Shown in pieces: positions 1 through 10,956 of a DNA stretch of 64,000 bases. The DNA is from Siphonodentalium dalli (Eukaryota; Mollusca; Scaphopoda; Gadilida; Siphonodentaliidae), in assembly GCA_032622095.1 (NCBI GenBank), contig CP136067.1, positions 44,683,549-44,747,548 of the forward strand. The letters run 5' to 3'. A model generated the notes under the pieces. The model saw only the letters and a list, made by a program, of their open reading frames with translations. It searched no databases and was not told where the DNA came from. The translations under genes were made by a program, and so were the position numbers. How positions within the stretch are numbered: position 1 is the first letter of the stretch; every line of letters begins with the position of its first letter.

Positions 1-160
1 TACTTCCAAGAAGATAAGCCTAAGCAGATTGAGGTCCCCAGAGGGTGAATTTAGTGATGCTAGCTCACTATTCGGGGTAGCATCACTAGATTCACCCTCT
101 GGAGACCTCATTCTGCTAATGACATGTCAGACACACCAGTTCAAGACTTGTACCAGATCA
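1..160. repeat. Palindromic repeat, 'GAGGTCC' family
   Basis: aagcagattgaggtccccag.agggtgaattta.gtgatgctagc is followed by its reverse complement ending ggagacctcattctgct. Other copies are at 7735-7875, 8285-8365 (fragment) and a split copy at 8540-9605. Confidence 0.75.
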
Positions 161-897
161 CATAACTTATTCTGTTCTTGAGCAGTCGGCTGGCACAGAA
201 ATACCATAATGATTTCCTTTGGCTGCATAACTGAATGAACAGGAATCAAGTAACTGCCCATTCAGTTAATTTAGATTAGGCTAATTTGGGGACATTTTGG
301 GGGACCGAGGGGTGGGTTTGCGAGGGGGGGGGGGGGGGGGTACCCATCGTGACTATTGGGGCTACAGGGGTTTCCCCGGGAAGAATTTCTTTTAAAAAGT
401 AAGCCTAAAATGGGGTCTGTCTGGTTGGTTCTGAAGCATATGAAAGGTGAAAGAAATGAACCAATGACCCCATATCACTTCCTGGCAACTTGGGCTTATA
501 TCAGCATTCAGCAAGTTATGTTACCCTTATATTTCAAGTTTTGTAGGTCACAATCTGACATTTATTGACCACTTGGGAATATTGGGTCATTTGACATCAA
601 CAAAGCCATTTTATAGATGTATGGTGCTTGAAAGTTCACCAAGCAGTCCACCAACACACTGATTATGGGTGTATTTCCAATTAAAATTTAATTTAATCTA
701 ACTATAATTGTGAACCTGAAAAAAAGTTAGAAAGTTGATTTGTGGTGGTCAAATGAAGCAATATACACACACAAAAGGTCATAAAAGGGTGATATTGCAG
801 TGATATTTTGTCAAATGTGCCTTCTAATTTGGGGACATTTCAATAATTTGGGGACATCGGTAAACGCTGTGAGTTGTGTGGAATATTAAGGCTTGAG
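161..897. other. No gene seen; G-run
   Basis: AT-rich sequence with a G-run near 324-341 and 'aatttggggacattt' motifs shared with the USP1 intron near 6005. No supported coding region. Confidence 0.5.
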
Positions 898-901
898 TTA
901 A

Positions 902-1280
902 AGATACATTATCCGAATTAACACTCTTTGGCTTCAGGGGTAAAAAATATTTGATTCAAATCGAGGAACCCACCCATCAAAGCTCGGAGTGAAGTTTGTT
1001 ATTTCTTGTCTTGAGATGTGCATTATTTGTGGCCTACAAAAACATCAAACGGATGATCTCAATTAAATTGCTGATGAAGATGGATAACTCTAAAATCAAG
1101 TGGTAATATGGCAAAATTTTGTGATACTCAATTGATAATATGGCTATATTTCGTTGAACAAAATGTTGATAAATAACAAGTTTTGGTTAGCATTATTTTG
1201 TTGCAATTAATCGATTCTGATAACTAAAGCGTATTTTGAAGAAATGTTGTTTTTGTTGCATCTGATTGGATTGAGTACCT
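902..1280. mobile_element. TTAA-flanked MITE, family X (AGGTACTCAATCCG)
   Basis: Bounded by TTAA at 898-901 and 1281-1284. The ends read AGATACATTATCCGAATTA and, inverted, AGGTACTCAATCCAATC. The internal motif ttcgattcaaat..gaggaacccacccatcaaagctc defines the family. Confidence 0.8.
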
Positions 1281-1284
1281 TTAA

Positions 1285-1984
1285 AGAGACTTGAGGCCTT
1301 CGAAGTGGCTTCATGCGACATTTTATAAATTTTATAATGTTCTGTAAATCAACTATCATAAAGTATGTGCAAAAATGGATCAATTTCATTCTTATTTTCA
1401 TTATTAATAACTTTCCAATAACGAGATTTCACATATTAAAACCATTGTTATATAACCATTACTGTTACAGTGGAATTGCCGATAAAAGTCCAATTACTCC
1501 TGTCAGATACCAAAGTTTAATCAAAACTTACCGGTAATCATTAGTGTTGAAACAACTGGGGTTTTTCATAGTCAACTAAATGACAGTAAAAAATGAGTCG
1601 GAAGTCGACTAATTGACAAACCCATTCCCATGGAAAACTTCCAATTTACTATGTGGCTATTGAATACTATAAAATCACTTCGAGATAACTGCAGTTCCCA
1701 TTTTTCATGGGTATTAAAATCAGAAGACGGAAACCAGTGGCCGGTGCTACAAACCGGTGGTGGGTGCTACTAAATCCATCCAGCTAATTAATACTGGGTG
1801 TCTTGGCTTGGGTTTCATATTCAGATTAAAATAATTAAAGTTACTATGCAATTAGCAACGTTTGTTGACAAATCACTATAACAGTTTTGTTTACCCACTG
1901 CGAGTGCCTTGGATCGCTTTAACAAAGGGTTACTTGAGTGATCGAAAGGTGGACTGGATTACAATTTTGCTATATTTTCTCCAG
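1285..1984. other. USP1 upstream intron, no feature
   Basis: AT-rich. The USP1 Cys-box exon (a Leu-Gly-Asn-Thr-Cys type sequence) was looked for in all + frames and not found. Small ORFs here lack support. Confidence 0.5.
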
Positions 1985-2009
1985 ATACATTCCCTGAGAT
2001 ATCTTTGAG
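1985..2009 (+). CDS. USP1: USP1 microexon (25 bp)
   Basis: A pyrimidine-rich acceptor (ttttgctatattttctccag) and a donor gtaaat bound 25 bases. They read (xx)AT-TFPEISL-AG and join the A at 2087 to make Arg, giving SLRDINPM. This matches the LRELNPM context of USP1 just before the QHDAQE box. Support is from splice signals, phase and family motif; there is no transcript evidence. Confidence 0.65.
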
Positions 2010-5000
2010 GTAAATTTGTTTTCACTCGTTGACTTTCTATAATTCCAAGTCTGAAATTGATAAAGCTATCCATATTTTCCTTGCAGAGATATAAATCCGA
2101 TGTTTGAGGGCTATTTTCAACACGATGCTCAGGAATTCCTTCGATGCCTTCTGTGTTACCTACAAGATTCAGAGAAGGATCTTACTAAACAAAGAGACCT
2201 TCTTCCAAAAAAGGTCGAAATAAAGAGTGACAAGCTTACAAATCCAATAATGCAAAACTTTCTGAAATTCGGGAAAACCTCTTCCTCGTCTAAAGGCGAA
2301 AAGGAACCCGAGCTGAATAAAGAGATCATTAAACATAATTTATTTCTTAAGACTGAAGATAGTGAAGTTATTCAACTGAAGCAGTGTTCTGTTTCAATTG
2401 TCAGCAGTTCAGATAGTCATTCGACAGTCAGTCTAGGAGATGCTAAGTCATGTTCCAAGACCACACCAAAAAAAGTTAGAAAGAGAAGTCGGAGTGGAAA
2501 AACTAAAGGTGCTGATGAATGTACTGAGCAAGAAAGGTCAAGGTCGACTCAATGTTTGATTGGGGATGACACTCCGGATCATGCAAAAACGTGTCAGCCG
2601 AACATGATGGCGATGATAAAGAAATGTTACAAACGCCTTGGAATGCGAGGTGGTGTTGCAAGTAAATCTAAGGAAGGTGAAAATATCGCCGATTCTCCAG
2701 AAGAAAATGTGAGCATTGCCAGCGATGATTCAAACACTTCTGATGATGTGAAATTTAAAAAGGAAGACCTGACCGATTTCGACGAAAGATTGAATGGAGA
2801 GATATATGATAAAAATAATAATAATGCAGTAAAGACTGAACCGTTTTCTTTGGAAGATTCTGTTCTGGGTAGCCATCCTATCAAAAAGGAGGACGAAAAT
2901 AGTTCCGCATTATCTAGTACCAAAACTGAGGAGGAAAATGTTGAGGAGAAAAAAGGTCGTCGGAGTGTTGATCAAACAACTATATCTAAATATAACTTAA
3001 GTAATTCTGAATCAGATAATTGGAATCTGAAGAATTATGTTGTTGAAATTGAGAAGTGTGATTTTCTGTGCAGTAGTCCTTTCAAGTCGGTTAACGCACA
3101 GTATGCAATAGACTGCATGACGCCAAAGAGAGTTATAAAGAAAACAGACTTTGTGGAGAAATTGTTTCAAGGAACGATGATGCTGCAGACTCGGTGCTTG
3201 GAGTGTGAATCGTCGAAGAAAAGACATGAGGAGTTCCTAGATGTCAGCATTCCAGTGCAGAGACAGAACACTGATTCAGACGATGAACATGAAGGTTAGT
3301 TTACCGTACGGTTTGCCGAATGTGAAAGTTCGGAATCATGTTAAACTGAGTTACTCCCCATCCATCAGTCACATCTATTTTTTTGTCTGACGAAAATGAC
3401 CTGCAGCGTACATGCATATTCTAGTAATACTGTCTTCTTGTTGATTCTGGTAGATGATTTTTTTTGCATAGAAGACGCATTAATATGGTTAGATAATACA
3501 AGATACATTGACATCTGTATGATGTTTTTGTTTCATTAAGGCTACTTATTGAAGTGTTCTTCGAATTCTTCACTCTTGATACACTTGAGACTCGATGTGA
3601 TTTCGAATCTTTTGCTCAATTCAAGATTCGATTTGAAATTAAACTCCCTGCCCGCAATTCACAGGGCCATGATTCATGTATGAGAATGATGTGGTTTGTC
3701 ATGTTATGATGTAATAATAATGATCCTTCTACTTAATGCTTTTATCAGTAATTAATTGGAAGCGTTTATAAAACATCCTGGACAGGAGGAATCTGATATG
3801 CAGCCAGCTACTATGTCACAACTAACAATAGTAGTACAGGGTTGTTTGCAGGGTTGGCGATGGACCCAAATGTTCTCTTGCCAAAAATTTTGCCAAATGA
3901 AATTTGTTTGTGTGTCAAATTTAATTGGGGGCATATAATTGGTGAAATTGAAGGTATTTATTAATACCATTTTGTGAAAACTAAAGAAAATTACATTAAC
4001 CCTTTACCCAACAAACCGGCCAAAACCGGCCAAATAAAGCTTCAACAGTCTAAAATATCTTCGGTCTGTCTCAATAGAACCATACAAATATGGATATCAT
4101 TGGAACCGGCTCCTTGACCACATTGTGATAGTTACAGTTATGCCCTGTGCCAATGCATTCTCTTATATATGCGAGTCGACCATAGGTGGCCTCGCATATA
4201 TAAGAGAATGCATTGGCCTAAAAAAAATCCTTTTTTACCATTTTTTCTTACATTCTTTAACAATTTTATAATTTTTAATGTGTTAAGCCAATGCATTCTC
4301 TTATATATGCGAGGCGACCTATGGTCGACTCGCATATATAAGAGAATGCATTGGCACATGGCCCTTCTGTTGGGTAAAGGGTTAATGTATCACACGTAAT
4401 GGATAAAACATAATCCACCTTTGATGATGTTTTATGACTAGATAGTACACATCATATAATTTAAAAACCCACTTGCCAAAATATTTACCAAATGAATTTG
4501 TTTTTTGCCAAATGAAAATATTTTTTGCCATTGGCAAGTGGCAGCGCGAAACCCTGGTTGTTTGTCATACTAGTAGGTGGCCCATTTAGTGCTATCGGTA
4601 TGTCCAAACTGCAGCGGGCTATGTTCAAACACATGTCGTTTGGCGCTGCATCCATAATGTTACACATGTATGTATATGTGTTATTTTTAACAGATCTGAA
4701 CGAGTCCTGTCTCTCTGGGCTGATAGAAGCTTTCTCGGAAGTTGAGAGATTGAAGGATGAAAACAAGTATTTTTGTGAAGTTTGTAAACGACACGTGGAA
4801 GCGGAACGGTCGTTACATTACGAGAATCTCCCAGAAATCCTTGCACTCCATCTGAAGAGATTTGAAGCCTGTGATGGGTGAGTGTATCTTGTTTGTGTTC
4901 TCTATGTTAGTCCATGATAGCTGTACAACAGGCCTGCAGGTTTCACAATTGTGTGCAACCTATTTTTCATTCGCCTGGTTTGTGCTTAGGTGACCCATAC

Positions 5001-8000
5001 CATAGGTTAGCAGAAGAGTTACACAAACTTTTATAATCACTACAACTGGTATTATTAGCTACAGATGTGCATTCCGGCAACTCAATGAAACACCGTAATA
5101 ATTTTGAATGTCTCAAATTAAGGTGAGAATCAGTTATCGCCAACTCTGGCGTGACCTGTTTATCGTTCGCGGCATTTCTACATGTATATCCTTTGGCACA
5201 TCCTACAGGCCACATCCCTTATCCGATCATCACTAAACATAATATGGATCTTCTGGGTGACATCTAGATGGAGTCTTCAATTGTTTCCGAAATTTGTTGA
5301 AAAACATGGCTGCCAGTGGCCATCTTGGATTTCACTCTTTGCATGACTAAATCCTTCGGCATATCCTACAGGCCAGATCCCTCATCCAATTTGAATCCCT
5401 CAGCACACCCTGCAGCTCATATTTATTGGAGTGTTTGGAATGAAATAATTTCATCTACACAATACAAGCCCTTTACTGTAACTATTTGACTTTCCTTCTT
5501 CTTTTACTTTAGGCCTAAAAAAAAATACATTTGTTCCCAGGGAAGAATCCAGAGATTTTTTGGGGACACCTGTTCTGCATTTGAGAATGTTCCTATATAA
5601 ATTGGGACATTAGCCATTTTATGACAAGAGCTTCACTAGTGCGGCATTAAAGATCCTATGCCATTTCATTCTCTTATATATGCAAGTCTTCCGCATAAGA
5701 AAATGCACTGGCTTAAAACGTCAAGATAAAAGCCGATGTATTCTCTTATATATGCGAGGCTCCTTAGATGGAAGACTCGCATATACCGTATAAGAGAATG
5801 CATTGGCACAGGATTTTTGCTAAATTTCAAGAAGCCCCAGTCATGAAAGGATTAAAACATTCCTCACTGCACACTTGATTATGGAAATAAAGGCTCTATA
5901 TCAACTGAATATTGATGATTTGCATTGCATGTTGTTGAATTATAATAGAAGATTTCCTTCAAAATATAGAAAATTCAGCTTTAATAAAGACTATTCACTT
6001 GCAATTTGGGGACATTTACGCCTCCAGAGTTTGGGCGCCCAAACCTGTAACAGGTATCAAAACAGCCCTGGATCCTTCCCTGTTTGTTTCCGCTAACGAG
6101 CTGAAAAAAATTAGGGTACGTAGGTAGGCTTAACTTTTTTTTTTCAGTATCTTTAAAAATAACTGTATAATACTTGTCAATAACCCAAACTATGCACTTC
6201 TTAGCCCCAATCAGGTTAACCCAAATGACAGAGGAACTAGAAACTCCAATTCAATCTTGCATATGCTTCAATATTTACATATATACTAGTCTATATACTA
6301 ATATAGTCTTTGATAATCCTAATATTTCCCATATGGTCTGGCGACAACTGGAGTCAGCCCAGCCCCACTGCACTGTCACATATTGGAGTGACCGTCTTGT
6401 TACTCTTGTACCAATCTCTTAATGATGGCTTCACAACCCCACATTCTCCTCCGCATTCAGCGAAGGATCTAGGTATTTTTTGGGGACGCCTGTTTTTGGG
6501 CAATGATATTCCAAAGGCATAACCTGAAGGCCTGAGCGGAGGAAGGTTTGGAGGGGGTGACCCCCTGCTGATGGTGGGGGTTCTTCCCCTGGAAATTTTT
6601 TGAAAATCCATTGCATTTAAAGCTAATCTGGGGCACTTTGAGTCAGTATTTTGAATTTTACTGAGAGGTAAAATTGATCAAGTTTCTCAAGCATAACTTT
6701 GGAAATTTGTATATATGTATGGATTGGAAATGCTTATAAGTTATTGTCAGATATCTTTTGGTTCAATGGATTATGCTTATCCTGCTTAAAATGAGACTTA
6801 CCATTATCACTCTAATTCATATAATAGGCTATTTTATAAAATTCAAGTGAGATACATACATAATATACTACATGTAGTACAGAAACAATGTCTATTAAGT
6901 TAGTAATTACTATTTATAGTACTAATCTCTATGTTAATTTTTCATTTGGTATTATGAGATCCCACCTGATAACCAGGTTGATTTGATCACATTGTTAATG
7001 TTCCTGTACTATATTTGATTAAAATACTGAAGTCTGAAGGCTGAATGATAACAAACCTGAACTCAAACTATTTGAAGTTTTACAGTATGATTCCAACTGT
7101 TAAACTTAAATCTTTTTGTAAACTTAAATTTCTTATGTCAATATATATAAATGTTTTGCATCTTATTATGATATGAATTGGGAGACCTAAATTTAAAAAA
7201 AAAAATTAAAATAAAATTTTTTATTTTTTTTTTGGTTCAATTTTGTTTTTTTGTTGCAATGGCAATACAAAGTTTAGGGTCGGGGGTTTAAAATAGGGTC
7301 GGTCGGGTTAGCGGAAACAAACGTCTTTTTTTTTTAGTTTTTAGGCCTTATCATTCTGTTCATTGCTCAGCAAAAAATATATCCTTCCCAAGTTGAGCTA
7401 CAGTGTCATTGACACTTTCATTATACTTCTCAGTTGTTACAAATGTTCAAATATTAACGATAAATGCATTAAGTTCGCGTTCACTGGTTTGGTGTATTCA
7501 AAATTACCTTTCGTTGTTTCAAAGTCGAATCGAATATGGAGCTTGAATCAAATAAAAAAAACGAATATCGAATATTCACAGGGGCCTACCCTCTGGTTAA
7601 CTCGTTCTGTTTAGACCTCATCTTCTGGGAAGTATCTATAGTAAGTAAGAAAATAAAATGCATAATAGAGTTGACTAATGGGTGAGCATCACTAACTTCA
7701 ACTGGGGAACTTCAATCTGATCTTAGGTCTCCCATGGCAGTTGAGGCCTAAGCAGAATGAGGTTCCCAGAGAGTGAATTTGGTGATGCTAGCCTGCTGTG
7801 CGGGATAGCATCACTAAATTCACCGTTTAGGGAACTCATTCTGCAGATGACAGACACACTATTTGCAGGCTTGCTAATTTGATATATTCTGTTTCAGTTT
7901 ATTTGGTGATATGAGGAAGATCAATGACCACATAGAGACACCGTTTTCCCTTCCCTGTGTGAGGTACACATGTCCAAAGCCCTGCTACAGATCAGATCAT

Positions 8001-10736
8001 AGGTAAGTCAATTATCACCCTCAATCATAGGATTCATACGATTCTCTCTGATTTGAGGTTAGTGTTGAAACAATGAGGTGTTTTCAGAAATCAAGTCAGT
8101 TGATTGGTCAACAGGAGAAGTCGATTAGTCGAATCCCGTCTCCCGGTGACATGATTGACAACGGAACATCTTTGCAAACGATATTTTGAAAACTGTTATT
8201 TGTAAGTTTCTGGCGAATTTACATCCCAAATGCATAATTGGCATGACCACCGAGTTGTTCCTGTAACTAATTTGCATGCCTGCAAATAGTGTGTCTGACA
8301 TTTGCAGAATGATGTCCCCAGAATTAAACCTCTGGGGACCTCATTCTGCTTAGGCCTAATCTTCTGGGAAGTATCTATAGTCTCAAATTAACATTGTTTT
8401 TAGTTACTTTTTCCTTTCTGTTCAGTTTCTATATTCTCTAATTTGCAGAAGATAAAATGCATAACTGAGGTGACTAATGGGTGAGCATCAACTTCAACTG
8501 GGTAACTTCAATCTTATCCTAGGTCTCGCATAGCGGTTGAAGCCTAACAAAATGAGGCTCCCAGAGGGTTAAATATGGTGCAGTGTTCATGCTGGCGGTA
8601 GCCATTTTAGCCATTGGCGAAAATAAATTGTAAATGGCGAAAAAAAATTACCAAATGGCGAAAAAAGTGGCTAAACTAATTTCCTCCCAAATGTGTTCAT
8701 CTGGACATGGTGGCGATTATAAACACCCCAGCAATCATTGGTCTAATTACATCACGCGCAGCTGACATCCATACAACAAAAGCTTCGGCACCCCGTGTAT
8801 GTTACATGACCCGATGTGCTTGGAGAAATTAATAATAGGTGTACATTGGTGTTGATTTCATGCAGTGTCAAATTGTCAATGGCAGACGCTTTGTGCTATA
8901 ATAAAAGCAACATTTGAGTGGGGATCAGGGAAAGATGCTTAATCACTTTAAGCGACGGAGGTTTTTATTGCGAGTCAGATTTCAAAATGAATTTCTTTCA
9001 TTTGCAATTTGATCCGTATTAATTAATTCCAACATTTAAAAAAAACGATTGATCTTTCCAACTAGCGCGATTAAAATTCTCCTAATTGCGTAGTCACCAG
9101 GGTATACTTACTATTTTCCCGCGGATTGAACAAATATGCACCAGATACGCATAGGCATAGATAAAACTATGCACATAGTCGCGAATAAATAAAACTTCAG
9201 GTCGTGTTCAGATATCGTATTGCATATTTTCGCTATATGTTAATACAACGCAATTTGTTTTTATTTGCAACAGTCAATAAAAACTTGGATATGGAATCGT
9301 TTCGCAGGATTTTATTGTTATTTACATGTACTCGTGTTGCTCATATTACATTGTTATTGCTTTCTTTTGTCAAATATAATGTAACATACATTCAATTTAT
9401 CTCAAAATAGGTTCCCAAACAAGAGGCTAAAGTAAATTCAAAGTGGCTAAAAAAAATTGGCATTTGGCTAAAATAATGGCTAAAGGAATTTCTGGGCCAG
9501 CGGGAACACTGTATGGTGATGCTAGCCCACTGCGGGATAGAATCACTAAATTCATCCTCTGGGGACCTCATTCTGCAAATGTCAGACACACAATATCCAG
9601 GCTTGTTCATCATTACTCTCGAGCGCCTAATAGTAATACATGTACGTTTATTTTTTTTCTGATAACATTCGCACCTGTTCAATCCTTATTTGGTCCTGTA
9701 TGTTTATTAATTTTCAGCATGTCCAATATGTGAACCTGGGGTTCACTTGCCTAAATCTTTGATTATTCAATTTTCAGTATGAACTACTCAAAAATAAAAG
9801 TATATACTGAAGTTATGAGTACATATTAATTTTTATCACATAATTAACCCACAAAACCAGCTTCAAAATTATTTGTAAGACACACATGTAATATTAGCGA
9901 TGATGTCACGCCATTATTTAAATGACTACGATCGCTGAAGTTTATGATCGTTGTTTTCAATGAATACTTCGCTTTTATTTGATCATGTGATAAAAGGTAT
10001 CTCAAACTCATTTTATTTTGTACGTAATTTATAAACCTCGTTCACTAAATTCTATTTGAGCCTCCGTAAACCTCGGCTCAAATCAAATTTAGTGAACTCG
10101 GTTGATAAATTCCGTATAAAATGGAAACTCATGTGAGATCATCTATTTATATTCACCAGTGTCTATCTCTAATATTTACAATAAACTATGTACTAGTAGT
10201 ATAGCAGATATCTGGTACTTTTATATGGATGTACCGGTGCACCCTGTACTATTATTCCGACCATACTGTTATTAAAATTTTGGAGATTTTTCCACCCTGT
10301 ACTTTTATTCTGTACTGCTATTAGGCACTCGAGAATACTCATTTCATAATTGCTAAACTCTGTTTGAAGGTACCTTCTGTATGCAGTTATCACACACACT
10401 GGAATGAAGATCACATCTGGCCATTACATCTCCTATGTCAAAGTTCCAAAATATATGGATTCGGAAAAATTCAGTATTCTCGATGAACAGAGCAGTCTTG
10501 ACTCTCATTTTTCCGTCAAATCGTCCAACAGACCGCACATGCCAAGTGCCTCCCAAGGTGTGGTTGATCAACCAATCGGGCCTGCAGCTGAGTATGCTGG
10601 AAAGTGGGTCGAGTGTGACGACGAACACATCAGGGTATATTCTGAGGATCAGTTTAATGGCATGTTGTCTGGAAAAGATGGTTCTGTGCTCGGTACACCA
10701 TATGTGCTCTTCTATCAGAAAGTCTCCATGTCTTGA
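1985..10736 (+). CDS. USP1: Ubiquitin carboxyl-terminal hydrolase 1 (USP1-type), partial, 3' five exons
   Basis: Exons 1985-2009, 2087-3294, 4694-4877, 7898-8002 and 10370-10736 all have GT/AG borders and join without a phase break into 628 codons plus TAA/TGA-type stop (TGA). Residues 11-24 carry NPMFEGYFQHDAQE, the USP1 form of the QQD box. Residues ~25-350 are a Lys/Ser/Glu-rich insert. Two CxxC pairs (C378/C381 in TRCLECES, C438/C441 in YFCEVC) form the finger zinc site. The catalytic His is H525 in SGHY, and the Asp is in ECDDEH (590/591). The C-terminus ends in PYVLFYQK, as in the family. Known role of the family: with WDR48/UAF1 it removes ubiquitin from FANCD2 and PCNA in the nucleus. 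The Cys box exon(s) are absent from 1-1984 and must lie upstream. The Met at 2100 is internal, not a start. The introns hold nested transposons. The family call is secure; orthology to vertebrate USP1 is likely. Confidence 0.9.
2087..3294 (+). CDS. USP1: USP1 exon with QHDAQE box, low-complexity insert and first CxxC
   Basis: Acceptor ccttgcag, donor G|GTTAGT. The 1208 bases are open throughout. The exon starts with the QHDAQE box, continues through a charged insert with many Ser, Lys and Glu codons and possible basic stretches (KKVRKRSRSGK), and ends with VEKLFQGTMMLQTRCLECES and SIPVQ, which are characteristic of USP1. It ends in phase 1 (G), completed by AT of the next exon to Asp. Confidence 0.9.
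3849..4556. mobile_element. hAT-like non-autonomous element with 8 bp TSD
   Basis: Ends CAGGGTTGGCG and CGCGAAACCCTG (inverted CAGGGTT). Direct repeat GTTGTTTG lies on both sides (3841-3848 and 4557-4564). Subterminal tttgccaaatgaaat motifs occur at both ends. The TTAA MITE 4000-4381 is inserted inside it. No transposase remains. Confidence 0.85.
4000..4381. mobile_element. TTAA-flanked MITE, family Y (CCCTTTACCCAACA)
   Basis: TTAA at 3996-3999 and 4382-4385. TIR CCCTTTACCCAACA / TGTTGGGTAAAGGG. Inside are two hairpins built from caatgcattctcttatatatgcgag and its inverse. Relatives are at 5651-5851, 20873-21032, 59545-59680 and 62165-62300. Confidence 0.85.
4694..4877 (+). CDS. USP1: USP1 exon with second CxxC of the zinc finger
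   Basis: Acceptor tatttttaacag, donor GG|GTGAGT. It encodes DLNESCLSGLIEAF, then KYFCEVCKRHVEAERSL and LPEILALHLKRF, the classic USP segment before the His box. Ends in phase 2 (GG), completed by T at 7898 to Gly. Confidence 0.92.
5190..5455. repeat. Monomers of the 'catggctgcc..ccatcttggat' repeat
   Basis: Degenerate ~150 bp monomers with tccttyggcayatcctacaggcc..atccctcatccga and aacatggctgccagtggccatcttggatt, in a USP1 intron. Confidence 0.65.
5651..5851. mobile_element. Family Y-related MITE
   Basis: TTAA lies on both sides (5647-5650, 5852-5855). Inside, cattctcttatatatgcaag and its inverted partner form two hairpins like those at 4150-4360. The outer TIR is degraded. Confidence 0.6.
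5856..7734. other. USP1 intron, mostly unassigned
   Basis: AT-rich. A repeat fragment 'gatctaggtattttttgggga' at 6465-6610 has a short relative at 5545-5570. At 7393-7425, gttgagctacagtgtcattgacactttca is the terminal motif of the element seen at 58200 and 63690. No coding evidence. Confidence 0.5.
7735..7875. repeat. Palindromic repeat, 'GAGGTCC' family
   Basis: cctaagcagaatgaggttcccagagagtgaattt.ggtgatgctagc with its inverse ending gggaactcattctgc, then cagacacactatttgcaggc. Confidence 0.75.
7898..8002 (+). CDS. USP1: USP1 exon between finger and His box
   Basis: Acceptor attctgtttcag, donor AG|GTAAGT. The 105 bases read LFGDMRKINDHIETPFSLP followed by CVRYTCPKPCYRSDH. The first half aligns with the SKINTPLLTPLKLSL-type segment of USP1. 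It contains three Cys (CVRYTCPKPC), more than expected here. Ends AG, completed by G at 10370 to Arg. Confidence 0.85.
8285..8365. repeat. 'GAGGTCC' family fragment, opposite orientation
   Basis: cctgcaaatagtgtgtctgacatttgcagaatgatgtccccagaattaaacctctggggacctcattctgcttaggcct. A deletion has removed the central hairpin. Confidence 0.6.
8540..9605. repeat. 'GAGGTCC' palindromic repeat split by a hAT insertion
   Basis: The left part (8540-8580, ..aatgaggctcccagagggttaaatatggtg) and right part (9512-9605, tatggtgatgctagcccac..ggggacctcattctgc) form one family member once 8581-9511 is removed. Confidence 0.8.
8581..9511. mobile_element. hAT-like non-autonomous element, nested
   Basis: Starts CAGTGTTCATGCTGGCGG and ends CCAGCGGGAACACTG (inverted CAGTGTTC..GCTGG). 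It is flanked by the direct repeat TATGGTG (8574-8580, 9512-9518). Both ends carry repeated subterminal tggcgaaaa/tggctaaaa motifs. No transposase frame remains in 931 bp. Confidence 0.85.
9825..10150. repeat. Dispersed repeat shared with 36085-36690
   Basis: ttatcacataattaaccca..gtaagacacacatgtaatatta and the palindrome around cctcgttcactaaattc / gaatttagtgaactcgg recur at 36100-36670. The first half recurs at 37465-37550. Confidence 0.65.
10370..10736 (+). CDS. USP1: USP1 last exon with catalytic His and Asp
   Basis: The frame runs YLLYAVITHTGMKITSGHYISYVKV, then a ~45-residue linker, then AGKWVECDDEHIRVY and TPYVLFYQK, then stop. The acceptor (ctctgtttgaag) is weak, but the phase is exact and the YxLxAV start is conserved in the family. 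The linker between His and Asp boxes is far shorter than in vertebrate USP1 and has no Gly-Gly pair. Confidence 0.88.
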
Positions 10737-10764
10737 ATGTAGTGAATGTTATTTATTTGTAGTT

Positions 10765-10803
10765 GGGGGGGGGGGGGAAAGAGGGGGGGGGGGGGGGGGG
10801 GGG
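10765..10803 (+). repeat. G-run in USP1 3' UTR region
   Basis: Two G-runs broken by aaaga, 29 bases after the USP1 stop. The nearest clear AATAAA is more than 1 kb on (about 11846), so the true 3' end is unclear. Confidence 0.7.
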
Positions 10804-10956
10804 CAACCAGGCCTGTTTTTGGGATGTGATAAAATGTCTCTCTGTTTCAATGATGATGGGGTTAGATCACTAAGTTGATAGATGAGCATATCAGTATCAG
10901 GCCAAAAAAAAAATACCTGTGTTTAGGGTTTACCTATCTACCCAAGATAAAGTTTT

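Noticed and set aside
1-1984. USP1 Cys-box exon in the first 2 kb
   Set aside because: No sequence coding for the expected LGNTC-type motif in any + frame; it must lie before the window.
2100-3299. 399-codon frame as a complete gene starting at 2100
   Set aside because: The Met is internal to the NPMFEGY motif, the exon begins at an acceptor at 2087, and the frame ends just after a donor. It is one exon of a longer gene.
10435-10878. 147-codon frame overlapping the USP1 last exon
   Set aside because: A shadow of the USP1 frame that continues into the G-run (poly-Gly).
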